Source of the DNA: Liriodendron chinense
Lineage: Eukaryota > Streptophyta > Magnoliopsida > Magnoliales > Magnoliaceae
Reading direction: 5' to 3'
Length of the DNA: 64,000 nt
Assembly (NCBI GenBank): GCA_003013855.2
Contig: PVNU02000868.1
Span: 3,776,501 to 3,840,500, forward strand
The notes below the pieces were generated by a model, which saw only the letters and a list, made by a program, of their open reading frames with translations, was not told the DNA's origin and made no database searches. This document shows, in pieces, positions 32,385 through 45,100 of this stretch. How positions within the stretch are numbered: position 1 is the stretch's first letter; every line of letters starts with the position of its first letter. The position numbers and the translations under genes are program-made.

Positions 32385-33600
32385 ATCGCCAACTGCGGGG
32401 CCACTATGATATATGTTCCATAAATCTACACCGTCCATGCATTTTGAATGTTCATTTTACGACATGATCACAATTCTGAAGTAGATCCAAATGTTAGGTG
32501 GACCATACCACATGAAACAGTAATGATTGAATCCCCAACATTTAAAACTTCATGGAGGCCACTATAATATTTATTTTCCATCGGACCTGTTCAAAGGTAA
32601 AAAATACTTGGATGAAGAGACCAAACAGATATCAGATTGATCCAAAGCTTTTGTGGGCCACTAGAAGTTTTTAATGATTGTACCACTGTTTACTTTATTG
32701 TAGTCCACCTATGATTTGAATCTTCTTCATATTTCGTATCATATTTTCAAATGTGTTTTCAAAACAAATGGACCGCATGGATTTAAGACAGACACATCAC
32801 ACACTGAACTCGACGGTCAGGGATCAACCCACCTCGGTGGATACGGGGATCCACTGAAGCCGCGCCCATTTGAAACACACCATGCATGGGCGATAAAACG
32901 GGGGTATCCCATCGCTCGTGGGGACCACCGTTATGTAGGAGGTTTATCCACACCCTTTATTACTTTCTAAATATTTTTTCTATGGCATAATCCGAAAACT
33001 AATGTAGATCGAATGGCCAAGTGGACCACACCATATATCAATGGTGGTAACTTAATCTCAACTGTTTCTTATGTTGTTGGTCCACTTAAGCCTTCAATCT
33101 GCGCCTTGTTTGAGGACATTCCATAAAATTAGTTTCCAAAATAGATGGATAGATTAGATGAAACAAATACAGTATGGTGGGACATATAAAGCACCATAGG
33201 ACACCCTCAACACTTCGTGGCCCCTAAGAAGCAATTACTAGTGGGCGTTCAATTTACATTGTTTCCTATGATGTGGTCCACTTGAGATTTGGATCTACCT
33301 TAGTTATGGACTCATACCATAAAATGATATGGAAATATGTATGGATGGCATGGATGGAACTCATACATCATGGTGGGACCACAGAAATGGTACACCTGAG
33401 AAGGACAATTTCAAATTTTTAATAATGAGCTACTAAATTACCACTATTTGTTGTGATGTGGTCGACTTGAGATTTCGATCTATCTTAATTTTGGGCTAAT
33501 ACCATATAATTATATGAAAAAATGTATTGACGGTGTGGATGAAACACATACATCATGGTAGTGCCAACAAATGATAGATCACTAATCAATGGGTACTCAG
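32385..33600. repeat. Cluster of fold-back repeat units, spacing about 190 bp
   Basis: Repeated phrases such as 'catcatggtgggaccac', 'gatgtggtccacttgagatttggatctacctta' and 'accataaaatgatatggaaatatgtatgga' recur near 33180, 33376 and 33557 and in older form upstream. The short ORF at 32716-32970 shows no domain. The unit is the same interspersed family, here partly tandem. Confidence 0.55.
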
Positions 33601-34530
33601 GGTCACTAACCGTGTGAGTCCAATGTTCATATATTTTATGTATAATTAGACCGTTCATATGTTCTTAAATAACAATTTACGATGTCATACCAAACCCCAA
33701 ACAAAGATCAACCGACCACCTATAGGCGAACAGCGGAACCAATCACCTATTGGCAGATCGACAATCTTCTTCGTCCGAAACCAATCAATGGCAAGAAAAT
33801 AATATTCGCATAGACAAATTCTATGGCTAGCTCAATCATTCCATTCATAACCCTACATGCTACTCACCCGTCAAGATACGGGTGCTATGAGAAATTATTT
33901 TTTGACAGATCCACTCATTCCATCTTATCTATGATCTTATCGTAGGACATGGCCCAAGTAATAAGGGTAAGAAAATATGCTTCGGACAATTGGATGGACG
34001 TTATGGATTAAACTCATAGTTCGCAGTGGGGCATGAAGCGATGTCATCACCCAAAGAGTATGTAGTATAGTGAGAACAAATGAGGTGTTAGTAGGGCTCT
34101 TCTCTTAATGGTGTAACACCTAACCAAGAGCCCTTTTTCAACTTTTAAGTGGGACGCATACTGATGCATGCATCACATCCAACCATCCATCTAAATGACC
34201 AAACCATTAGAGGACGTGGGCTAAAATACAAGTCTCATTTGGCTCTCAAAGGGACCAGACCAAAATAAATAATTGGGAGTGATGTTTATCATTGAAACAT
34301 TCCATAAGCCCACTATATAATTTTTATTTTCGAGACTAAATTGGGGTCGGGGGGCCCACTGTCGACGCTCAGAATGGTGTACGCACCTTAGCTCATGTGG
34401 CCAACTGTTTCGGCCATTGGATAGTTCAACGGGCCTTCGTGGGCCAACCATGTTCAGACATCCAGACATCCTTAGCAGAAAACAATATTCGCATAATTTA
34501 GACAGTTTAGTTTAAGTAACAAGCATGCCA
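33601..34530. other. Gene-free stretch with repeat remnants
   Basis: It contains further eroded interspersed repeats ('gatgcatgcatcacatccaaccatcc', about 34155). A small hairpin at 34092-34135 pairs AGGGCTCTT with AAGAGCCCT and has an inner ggtg/cacc pairing, followed by a T run. Nothing coding is seen. Confidence 0.35.
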
Positions 34531-35227
34531 CAATTCAATAATTTAGAGTGCGTGGATATAAAGCATCACCCTTGGCCGGAGTATCAAATAAGGGTATGCT
34601 TCTCTTTCCCTTCCATTTTATCTGTACAAGTGTGGCCCATTTCATGGTTGGATGAGATTGATTCTTGAGATAGAGTGCTACCACTGTGGGGCCATTCTTT
34701 ACATAGGGATGGATCTTCCACCTATGTTAAGTTAGTGGAGAGTGATATGGTGGATTCAAAACTCAAGTGGGCAACACATGATTTTAGTCTTATTCTGTTC
34801 ATCTTCATCAATCTAGCAATCAGATTGGCTCCATTCCGAACATCATCAGTTAAAGTGGTCGTAGGAACTGTTCTAAGACATCACGGTAAAAATTCTTATT
34901 CTATTAATCTATGACATTAAGTTATAATTCTATTTTTATAATACTTTTAATAATGTCATACGTTAATAATAAAATAATAATAATTATTATTATTATTACT
35001 ACTACTACTACTACTACTTACATTAAAACTGTAGGGCCTACTCCAAATCAAGACCACCAATTCTTTTTGTAATATTTAACTATTGTCACTTGTTACTATT
35101 ATCTCTTATTATAATTATTTTTAATTTGCTTATTTCATGATTATAATCAAGCCCCATAAATGATTCTTAAATAATACTTCGATATTAGGATGAATGTTCT
35201 AAAGTCAAGCCTCATTTATGTACTTCG

Positions 35228-35283
<56 letters not shown>

Positions 35284-37981
35284 TAAAAAAATTGAAATTC
35301 AGCATGTAAATGCAATATGGGTTTCACTATTATGGAAGCTAACATTGTTAATTCCAAAATTAATTAATTAAGCGAAATTTTTATTTTTTGCAGATCCACT
35401 CCATCCATCTTATCTACGAGATCATTCTAGCAATGGCCCAAAAAATAAGGCAAAGAAAATAATTACGTGGCCCACTCGATAAGGATCTCAAGAAAAAAAT
35501 AGGAGACAAATAGCTTACTATTGAAAACTTCGTGGGATCTATGGAGAGCCTCAAGAGGGACCCATCTTAGACAAAAGTTCACCAACAAACTTCCCATGTT
35601 CTAAAATAGCTCCAGACCATTTTTTAGCGAAATCAGAAAGAATCAGACTTACATAAAACAACTTAAACACACTTACTCCTATTGGAAGCAAAAGTACTGT
35701 CAACTCATTTTTGGCACAACAAACTGACCGAATCGAAGCTACTATTTTAGTGGCATACTTAATATGATCCTAGTAAGTTCGACGCTAATATAGAGTCCAA
35801 TAGGACAGACAATATCACATCAGACAACATCACACCCCTTCACTCCTGCTAAGCCTGATTAGAGTACGGTTGGTTCACTGTCTACTTCGAGAACCAGCTA
35901 GGACAAAATTTATCCAGCAAGGGTGTCGTGCTCTGATTAGTCTCCACACCAATTTTGAGCACAATTACAATAAGTTCAGAGCTTATCAGACCATGTCAAC
36001 ACACTAAACCACTACAGATTAAAAGTAGTGTCAACTGATTTGAAGCGGCACAAACAAACTCCATCCTGGCAAAAAATTTCAAGGCATTCTTAGCATTATC
36101 AGATGAAGTTCCACAAAAGTATATGGCCCATTCCGACAATGATATTGTCATACTATACCACGAATCTCACTAAACTCCTCTCGAGCCAGATTAGGGGGTA
36201 AATCGGCATCACCACTTCATAAGGCCACAATTAAAAAAAATTATATTAAAAACCCGCCATATTCTGAGTAAGCTCCACACCAATTTTGAGATAGATATTT
36301 ATAATTTTAGGTCACATAAGATTATTTCAACCCACTGCAGCTATCCCTAAACAAATTAGTATGAACTAAGTTGCAGAGCCTTAAACGGGCCCCATTTTGT
36401 AAGATCTTTGTATTTTTTATTCATCCATGTCTGCTTGAATGTATGAATGGCTCAGATATAAAGAAAACATTATGGTAGACATTACTTAGCCTTTATAATG
36501 TTCTTTGGGAGTTCAATTGCCGCTCATCCATGGAGTGTAGTCCACCTGAGATTTAGATTTAGCTAACATTTTAGATACTTAGCTAAAATAATATAGGAAG
36601 AAGGATGGACGACATAGATCACATAAATATGGTGGGATACTATATGGACCACAAATTTCAAACAATACACTATAAATGTAACTGTGGAGGTTTGTGAGGA
36701 TCTTCATACTTTTCAGTTGTGTGGTCCACCTGATTTTTGGATAAGCTAATTTTTTTCTAATTGGCTTATAGATGACATGGAAAATCGATTGAATGGAGTG
36801 GATGTTGAATAAAATATTTAAAATGGATCATTGGAGGCGAGTGTCACGCCACTAATTGTGTTAGACGAGTAACACTGTTTATGCCAACCGTCAGAAATAT
36901 GTAAGTCATGGTGAATTACCTATGTATGGCCCACCATTGTATTCGGGGAAATCTGTACCGTCCATTTCAATTTATTGTTTATTTTAAGTTATTTCTAAAA
37001 AAATGAACTTCATATAATAATTAAGTGGACCACACCGATCATAATTTTTTTGTATGACCAAATATTTATCCAATTTTGACGCTTTGTGTGGTCCACCTAC
37101 TACTCAGATCAACCTGATTTTTCCCACCATATTCAAGAAGGTCACGACAAACGACATTGATGGTATTGATAAATATAGTTAACTAAGGTGGGCCACGTTT
37201 CAAGATTGAAGATGCTAAGAAATATCTAGTGGCAAAAACGTAATAAACACAACAAGTGTGAGTATCTACCAGCAATACCGAACCAGTTTGTGAGTATCTT
37301 CTTTTATTGTGAAAAGAAAAAAATGACCCCATTTGTAGAGAAGCTTATACTACACTGCTGAGTAGTAAATTTGGCCTCTTTTTTCTATTCCTATGTTAAT
37401 TTGCTATTGATTACATGTAGGTTTTTCTTTCTTCTTCATATACTTTTTATAATGATTTGTATTTTTTTATGAAAGGTTTGTAGAGAATATATGTGCGTAG
37501 GACTACTTCAATTAGTTCCAATCTCAGTTTCCACACAAATAGAGGTAAATTCTCATTACAAGTTTCAAAACTGGAGTTTTTATTATTTTCTTCTGTTTTG
37601 ATTTACATGGGAATGAAGATGAAAACACAGGGTTTGGATTTTAGGTTGGATATTTGATTTGCTCCCCTCCACTATGTGCTGAATTTGATGTGGATGATGA
37701 ATGGTGTAAGTAGTGACCATTTTATGTGAAAACTATGTTGTTGGTGGTTCTTGGTGTTGGGCTGCAACCATTTTCTTACATAAGTTGGCAGGTGTGAGAA
37801 GCGATAACTAAGTTTAGCAATCTTGTCCCTGCAACATTTGCAAGCTGCAAGTATTTGAAGATGGGTTAGTGTGATCTGGAACAGAGTAATTGGGGAATTT
37901 GTTTTTTTTTTTTTTATCTCAAAAAATATTGTTGAATTTCTTGTAACTAGTCTCTGATGTTAATGTCTCCATATTAGCTAT
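34531..37981. other. Gene-free stretch with microsatellites
   Basis: A compound (TTA)n(CTA)n run lies at 34983-35019 and (TA)n(CA)n at 35229-35282. At 35930-36300 the phrase 'ctccacaccaattttgag' occurs twice about 340 bp apart in a diverged duplication. From 36400 to 37250, several copies of the interspersed repeat occur ('gtggtccacctgatttttgg', 'ggtgggccacgtttcaa'). No protein domain was recognised. Confidence 0.35.
35229..35282 (+). repeat. (TA)n(CA)n microsatellite
   Basis: TA repeats pass directly into about 21 CA units, uninterrupted. This is a likely length-polymorphic marker. Confidence 0.95.
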
Positions 37982-39531
37982 TGTTCGCTTCCCCAAGTGT
38001 AGGGTTGCGATGTAGTAATAAACTCGGTAAGACCGAGGTCGATCCACAGGGACTTGTGTAGGAATTCACAAACACATCCAATAGTGTCTATTGAGAGCTA
38101 ATAACCAGATTTTGTATGAGATTGAGGTAAGTAACAACTTTGAACTAAATTGAAGGTAAACAATTATAAAAAGGCACTAGGGGTTGAAGGATCCACTTGT
38201 AGCAATCCTTGATGTTCAATCCGCTGTGGTTTCTCACTTTCTCAACTAGAATCGATATTAAGATCTATCTAGCCGGATGATAGAGCTGTTAAACCATATA
38301 ATCTGTCATATGTAAGGCCAATGTATATGATTCACTCAATGCAAGCTAGGATGAGCATGCTCAATTGCATAGGTCAGTCCCAATTCCAATAGGATAAGAT
38401 CATAATCATAACCATCCTCAAGTCCAGTCACAAGACAAGTCTAGATTATGATTTGAACTTGATTCAAATCACATGCACAGTCCCATACATAATTCAGAAA
38501 ACCAGAAAAGTAGAACTTAGGTAGGAAGTCCCCACATGAAGATCATAGTACTAGAGCGTACTCCAATTCCTCGGATCATACAGGTCTAGACTAACACAAA
38601 GCAATTAAGAACTTAAGTAATTCTCCCAAACATCCATGAGTCATCATAAGACTAAGAAAAACTACTTAGACCTTGTATAAACTTCAAACCATTGTTCATA
38701 AACATGAAATTCAGTCTTAAAACCAATTTAGAACGAATTGAAACATCTTAGATCTACTACAAGCTTCACCTCTTAGCCCTAGCTAAGAGGTTTAGCCGTT
38801 CATGATCCAAGGAAACATGAAACAACTAAGAAAAACATAAAACAGTAAAACAAACTAGAAGGAGTTGTGGAACTCCGAAATCTACTTCCGCCGCCTCCAA
38901 CCTTGCTTAAACTCTTCTAAGATACCCTAGGAACAATCCCTAGGTGTCCTTTTATAGTGGGGAGGCTCCGCAACCTCAGAATATTCGAGAATTTGCGTAA
39001 AACTTATGCAGTGCGTAGAGAATTTCAGCGCCAAAATAGAAAGTTTCTGTTTTAAGCATATGGCCGACCGGTCTGGACCGGTCGGACTAGGCTGGCTGAC
39101 CGGTCACGACCGGTCGGACCTCCCTTGTATACAGTCTAGCAAGCTTCCAGGCCATAAAATCCTATGGCCGACCGGTCAAGACCGGTCGGACCATGTTGGC
39201 CATTTAGTCCAGCGTGTGCACAGGGTTGGCCGACCGGTCTTGACCGATCTGGCTCCCTTGGCCGACCGGTCACGACTGGTCTTGGCCCTATTCTTTTTCA
39301 GTTTCTTCTTTCTTTCTTCTTCTTTCTTTTCTCCCTAATTTCTTCTTTCTTTTCTCCTTCTTCAACCTTCATCCAAAGGCTTCAAATGACTCTTTTTAGT
39401 CTCCTATTGAATGAAGTCCACTCTCATTCCTGTAATCACAAAACAGACATTAGGTTAGTCTTTAAATCATGAAAACCATGCATAATGAATGATGAATTGG
39501 GGTTAGAATATGCACAATTAAGAGCTCAACA
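37982..39531 (+). mobile_element. Solo LTR, family A, copy 3
   Basis: It starts TGTTCGCTTCCCCAAGTG and ends GAGCTCAACA, with the perfect 5-bp duplication GCTAT (37977-37981 and 39532-39536). Length is 1550 bp. It is close to copy 1 in sequence and order of blocks, including the array at 39062-39286 and the pyrimidine tract after it. It is inserted upstream of the RHD3 pseudogene fragment. Confidence 0.85.
39062..39286 (+). promoter_or_regulatory. Palindromic GACCGGTC array in LTR copy 3
   Basis: Five units lie near 39062, 39094, 39165, 39227 and 39260, each GCCGACCGGTC-nn-GACCGGTCGG or a one-base variant. Number and spacing differ from copies 1 and 2, so the array gains or loses units while its core is retained. 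Confidence 0.45.
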
Positions 39532-40385
39532 GCTATTCACTTTGTTGTGGGTGTGATATGAAAATCTTACTCGATGTTCACAAACACCAAGATCAATGGT
39601 CCCTATCATCACAAATGCTTACCATGTGTAGCCATGAGGAGGGACCTGCACATCATTTCAACGATGCTAGCCATAGAGTAGCATCTCTTTTAGTAACCTA
39701 CTCCATACAAATGGGGCCATGGTTTAGAGATTCCTATTGTTGATGGGTCCCATCATGGTCAGATCATACAAAAAATTATGCCTTGATGAGACAATCCTAA
39801 CCCTTCTATCAGTGGCTTGAGAAGGGAGATTGATGGTTAGAGAATTGTACAGCAATGGACCACATGGAATGTAAAGAAGGCCATAGGTTAGATAGTTGGG
39901 GTTTCCAATATGGGATACTTTTGGACCTTCAGTGCGTGGTTAATCCAGAACTGTCATTAGATCAATGGCCTGGATCAATATCCATGTGCCCCTGCTTGTC
40001 CAGATTGGTCTCTTTTGGACACTAAACATCTAAGGCTTAGGAGTTGATAATCCTCTTTGAGTTCTAGGAAGGTTGGATTACTGTGATATATTGGAGGATT
40101 TTGAATTTAATGAAGGTTGGATTGGTTTATTTCATTTTATTAATGTGATGAACTTTGAACAGAGAAGGTTGGATGCATTTAACTCGTTTATTTCAGCCTT
40201 CATATTACCTTGACTCTTGGAATTGGCCATGGCTGCAGCCAAAGAGCTTTCCTATTTTAGCCCAAAAATTAGAAAGGATTTGATTTTTTGTAGCACACCA
40301 TGCTTCCTTATTGCACTATTTTTTCCTTCTGAGGGTCGAACTAATGGTGCACCGCCTATTTTGATTTCTTTATCTTAATTTTCAG

Positions 40386-41001
40386 GATGATACCGCCTTC
40401 GAGAAACAAGGTGCTCTTTTTGCTCTTGCAGTTTCAAATATAGTGCTTATAAATATGTAAGCTTATTAATCTAATGATTCTTTCTTAGATTCTTACACAA
40501 CTTTTTTTTTTTTTTTTTTGAAAATCAAGATGTTTCCAATTTTGACATGTAATTTCTTGGCAATGCGCCTTTTTATTTTAGGTGGTGCCGTGATATTGGC
40601 CGGGAACATGTTGCAAAACAAGCCTCTTGTTAAGACCGTTTTCCAAGTTATTTTTCATGTATATTTGTGTAAGCTATGATTACATTTGGAAATTCAAACA
40701 TTCACATTTATGTGATTTTTTCTTTTTTTTTTTTCACAATAGGTCATGTTGCGGTTGTTTAGTCCTCGAAAAACAACCTTGCCTTTCTGTCACACGTGAT
40801 AAATCCAAGGTCCAGCCCAACTATACTTATTGAAAGGTGTAGGTGGAAGTTTTTTTTTTCCTTATCGACAAATGTTATATTTCATGCTTTGTGTTTTCTT
40901 TCGTTTGCACAGACCCCATGGTACCAATGGTTGCAGTGAGTGTCTAATGCCACAATGTCCTCAAATCACAGGTGGAAACTCTCCTTGGTGAATTTTTCAA
41001 T
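40386..41001 (+). pseudogene. RHD3: RHD3/SEY1-like GTPase pseudogene fragment
   Basis: Four exon blocks in the right order match the middle of ROOT HAIR DEFECTIVE 3, the plant atlastin-like GTPase that fuses ER tubules. Exon A (40386-40456, acceptor tttcag, donor gtaagc) encodes DDTAFEKQGALFALAVSNIV. Exon B (40582-40646) continues as the WCRDIGREHV motif, then one extra A in 'gcaaaacaagcc' shifts the frame before KPLVKTVFQ. Exon C (from 40743) encodes VMLRLFSPRKTTL, then shifts. Exon D ends ETLLGEFFN at 41001 with a gtaagc donor. Introns are kept, so this is a DNA-level duplicate rather than a retrocopy. Neither the GTPase P-loop exons nor the C-terminal part was found nearby. The family was recognised from memory of the conserved block. 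Confidence 0.75.
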
Positions 41002-41405
41002 GTAAGCTATCAGTTGTCCCTTGCTTCTTGTGTAGAAATGCTTCTGTAAGTATCATTTCTTATTTTTGTTATTACTGTTTAAATGTTCAAGTGGAAGTTG
41101 TGGGTTTTTCCAGCTATAAGGGTATCTTGGCATTCTGTTGGTGGATCCTGGCATGTGTGCCGCAGTAAAAAATTAGGACTAGGCCATCAAGTAGGCCACA
41201 CATGCATGAGGAAATGGACTAGAAAAAATGACCAATGATTTCCATTGATGGATGGACTAGATCCTATATGCCTGTGAGGACAGTAGTAATTGAAATCCAA
41301 CTCTTGGTTGGCCTTGTTCGTATATTTTCTTAAAAACTTTTATTTTGCTTTGTTTTTCACCACAAGAGATAATAATTGCAGCTTGTATTCATTGTAGAGA
41401 ACTCT

Positions 41406-41673
41406 CCACTATATTTATATTCATTGAACTTGGGATGTATTAGGAACAAGTCTTCTGACATTTATATTAACTAAACTGGGGATGTATTAGGAACAAGTCT
41501 TCTGACATTTATATTGACTGAACTGGGGATGTATTAGGAACAACTCTTCTCACATTTATATTGACTAAACTGGGGATGTATTATGAACAAGTCTTCTGAC
41601 ATTTATATTAACTGAACTAGGGATGTATTAAGAACAAGTCTTCTCACATTTATATTGACTGAACTGGGGATGT
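41406..41673 (+). repeat. Minisatellite, unit 47 bp
   Basis: About 5.7 units of 'actggggatgtattaggaac' + 'aagtcttctgacatttatattgactga' occur in the position of an intron or downstream flank of the RHD3 fragment. Divergence between units is low, so expansion is fairly recent. Confidence 0.9.
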
Positions 41674-41814
41674 ATTTCTTCTTTTAAAAATAATTTCGTG
41701 ACTGTATTTTTAATCCTTAGTTTGATGAATGTTGGATTGATTTTTCTCATTTGGCAGTTATAATAGGGCATGCACCAGGAATAAAGAAACCATTATTATT
41801 ATTGTTTTAAAAAA

Positions 41815-42146
41815 CAACTGCTACGGATATATTCGGTAGCTATAAATTTTTTGAAAGCAACGGCAACGGACTCATCCGTAGCTAGCTGTAGCGATAGCTA
41901 GCAACGATGACGTACTCGTCCGTAGCGATAGCTACTATTGACGACAGATTCCCCTTTATAGCTACGAATTCATTCCGTAGATAAAAAAAACTACAGATAT
42001 AGTATGTAGCTATAGCCAAATGACCTATGGATACTGAGGTAGTTGCTACAAATCGGATATGAACCAGCGAAGGACTTTATTCGTAGCCGTTTCACTCTAG
42101 CTACGGATATAGTTCGTATCCTTTGCTTCCTTTTTTTTGTAGTCCA
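41815..42146 (+). mobile_element. CACTA-like sub-terminal repeat region or small derivative
   Basis: Many copies of 'tagctacggat' or 'atccgtagcta' occur in both orientations (41820, 41838, 41878, 41888, 41920, 41957, 41978, 42104). The right end reads 'cttttttttgtagtc', one base from a CACTA 3' end (TTTTTGTAGTG). The left end lacks a clear CACTAC. This is probably a truncated CACTA end or a small deletion derivative, unrelated in repeats to the terminus at 3993. Confidence 0.5.
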
Positions 42147-45100
42147 CCATACTCGTTAGCAAATCTATCAACTTGGCTGTTCTGCAAAATCTAGAATGTA
42201 AAACATGCATCGATTTTATAATCCAAGAACAAAAAGGAATAAAGAAACAAAAACAAAAGAATAAAGAAAAACATTTTAAAAAGAAAAAGAACTGAAGGGA
42301 TAACAGGCAACCAACAACTCACCCATGTCCACAAGGGGAGTAGCAATATGCATGGCATCAGCATATCAAACAAATGGGGTGTGATAAATTCTTAAAATGT
42401 AGTGTCTTTGGTAAATACAAAACCGCAATTCACATATGAAGAAGATTCACAAAGGATCCAATGTCGAAAACAATACAATAAACAAAAAAAATATATAACT
42501 AGAAAGAAATATTTTCATCTTTTTAGCTTAAAAAAACTACAATGATATCCATGACTAAAATGGATATTGGACATTATATTGCATTTTAGACTCCAATCCA
42601 TTGATCTATATTGTTCAAGTCTAATACATGTTTCATGCACAACCACGTAAGAATGACACCAATCTAACAAATATTAACCATTTGATTAATGGTCTTTAGC
42701 ATGGACAGTCATAGAAATTAATGCAAAAATAGGTAAATCAACATTTTGATCTAGACTATCATGGATTGCTTATTATTCTAAAGAATCACTTTTACTAGGC
42801 AACTGTCGCCATCCCATCCATGGCTTGGAAAAAGGATGGCTATAGAAGTAAGGGCAAATCCAGGATGGATTGGATCATCCAATTGGTGTGTGTTGAATCA
42901 TAAAGAATTGTGGTTGAGTTTTGAAATTAGGCATTCTGTAATAAAAATGGAAAGGCCCATTTGTAAACAATTGAAAAAAAAAAATCCCATGTCTTCAGAC
43001 AGCTCATCATTTTGTCTAATCACGTTGTATATAATTCATTGCAATGTTCAAAATCACAGGCTAGACAATTGTCTTAACTATTTCGAAGTACATTTCAATG
43101 GATTCGTAGATTTTATAGAGTTCCTTAAATAGTAACATAAATCAAAATCTTTCAAATCATTTTAGAGAGAACTAGTGTTAAGTTCAATGGAAAAAAAAAT
43201 CTTCCACCTTTTAAAATCTAGATGCTTTAATTTCAGACATCCAACACATTGGATTCGTTTTCCTTTTTGGGCAAAGTTTCCAGTATGTTTAGCAAAAGAA
43301 ATTGTCACAACTAGTTAGCAACTGTTTTCATTTAAAGAATGGAAAATAGGATGGAGATGAAACTTACAATTACCCAAAGGTATCCTGACCAAAAACATTT
43401 GATGTGCCGCCAAAACCACTCGAAGCTACTGAAATTACACCAAGAAATGGTCAGGACAAGGGGAAAGCTTACATAAAGACTTTCTTAATTTTTTCTTGTT
43501 TGAGTAATGAGAAACAGAAGATAATCCATTCAATCAATAAAAGAACTATAGACAAAATGGTTGGAAAACAAATATTCAGAAAGCAACGGAACCTATTCGA
43601 GCAAACTAACGACAGTCAATCTCTTCCCTATCAGCCTGATACAAAACTCAGGTAGGCCACACTGCATGAAGTTTTGGGAGCTATTTTACACTGTTCCCAT
43701 TGATGTGTCCCATATGAGTTTACATTCTTTGTAGAATAGAGTTAAAGACATTTCTGGTCCCAAACAAGGTTTGCATAACTGAGGAATGAAGGTTAGTTTA
43801 CAAAAATATAATGGCATCTCTAGCTGTTGCTGGTACATGCCCTGATAGATCGATCCATACTTCTATATTTCAAAAGAGAACACACAAAAAAAAAAAACAA
43901 ATTTTGAGATAAATAAGATTAAATGCGAGTCATTAAGGAGATAGAAAATGAAATTAATAACTCACATCCTGGTTCATTTATATATTTGCATCATCGTGTT
44001 TTAGACATGTTGTTCATCAAAGCATATTTTTTATGACCATAGTAGTCCCGAATGCAAACCTGGAAAATTAAAAACAGTAAAAAAGATTACGCGTTAAAAG
44101 TTTGATATAAATGCTTTCATAAGTAACAACTAAGATTAAAGGTGTTATGACCCATAAGTAAATACAAGGGCAGTTTTGTATTTTTGAAAATAAGTGTTAA
44201 TAGCATGTATAACAAATTGACTGCCAGAATTATGTTGACTACTATTTGAAAAGATAGGGTTTAGTTAGAAATAGTTAAGGGTTGCTTATAGGTCAAAAGG
44301 CAAGGATTTATTTGTCAAAAGTTCAAAACAAAAGGAGTTAGAAATAGTTGACCGTCACTTCTCTTATGCTGGATGCACTTGTCTTTACAAAATGATTTGT
44401 ATCTTTTACCACATCTTCGGTTTCTCCACCATGAGTGTGTTTCTTTGTGGAGCAACCCAGCAACCAAGCAGCTATAGCAAGAAGCACATCATCCTCTTTG
44501 CCTTTCTTCTCGTCAATTTTCTTATCTCAGCCAATGAGTTGCACAAAGCATGACAACTAATCAGCAAGAGACAATAGAAGTTCCTAGTAATGATGAAACA
44601 GAACAGTCACACCTCAAATGGAATAAGTGTACACTTATGCACTTGTAAGATGATAAAAAAAAAAAAAAACCAGGTATATCTGTAAAATTTTAATTTGGGC
44701 AGTTTAGAAGTGAGTTGCGAGGTGCCAGAGGCTGAAATAGAGGAAAAAGGTGTAGGGATAAACATTTTTCATGAGGCAAGTAGGCAATTTTTGCAAGGAC
44801 TGAGAATTCTATTTGGAACCAAATACAACTCTTTGGAAAAATTGAACCATTTATGTGGAGGCCATTTTTGCAGCGACCACGTCCCATCTTGGTACAGTTT
44901 GAACCTTTCAAAAAATGCAGCATTTCCAAGATCCTTTTATAAGCAGTAGAAAACTTTACAAATATGCTCGTATTTCATGTTGTTAGAACCCATACCACAC
45001 ATACACAGTTAAAAAAAAAATCCAACTCAGTACATACTAAACCTTTGGAAAAATGTATCTTTTCTAAGATCATTTTATAAGCAATAAACAACTGCACAAC

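Noticed and set aside
3993..42146. CACTA 5' end at 3993 and CACTA-like 3' end at 42146 as one element
   Set aside because: Their sub-terminal repeats are unrelated (agcggcgg against tagctacggat) and the distance is far too large.
44690..44949. Opposed frames of about 80 codons in AT-rich DNA
   Set aside because: There is no domain, no splice context and no codon signal.
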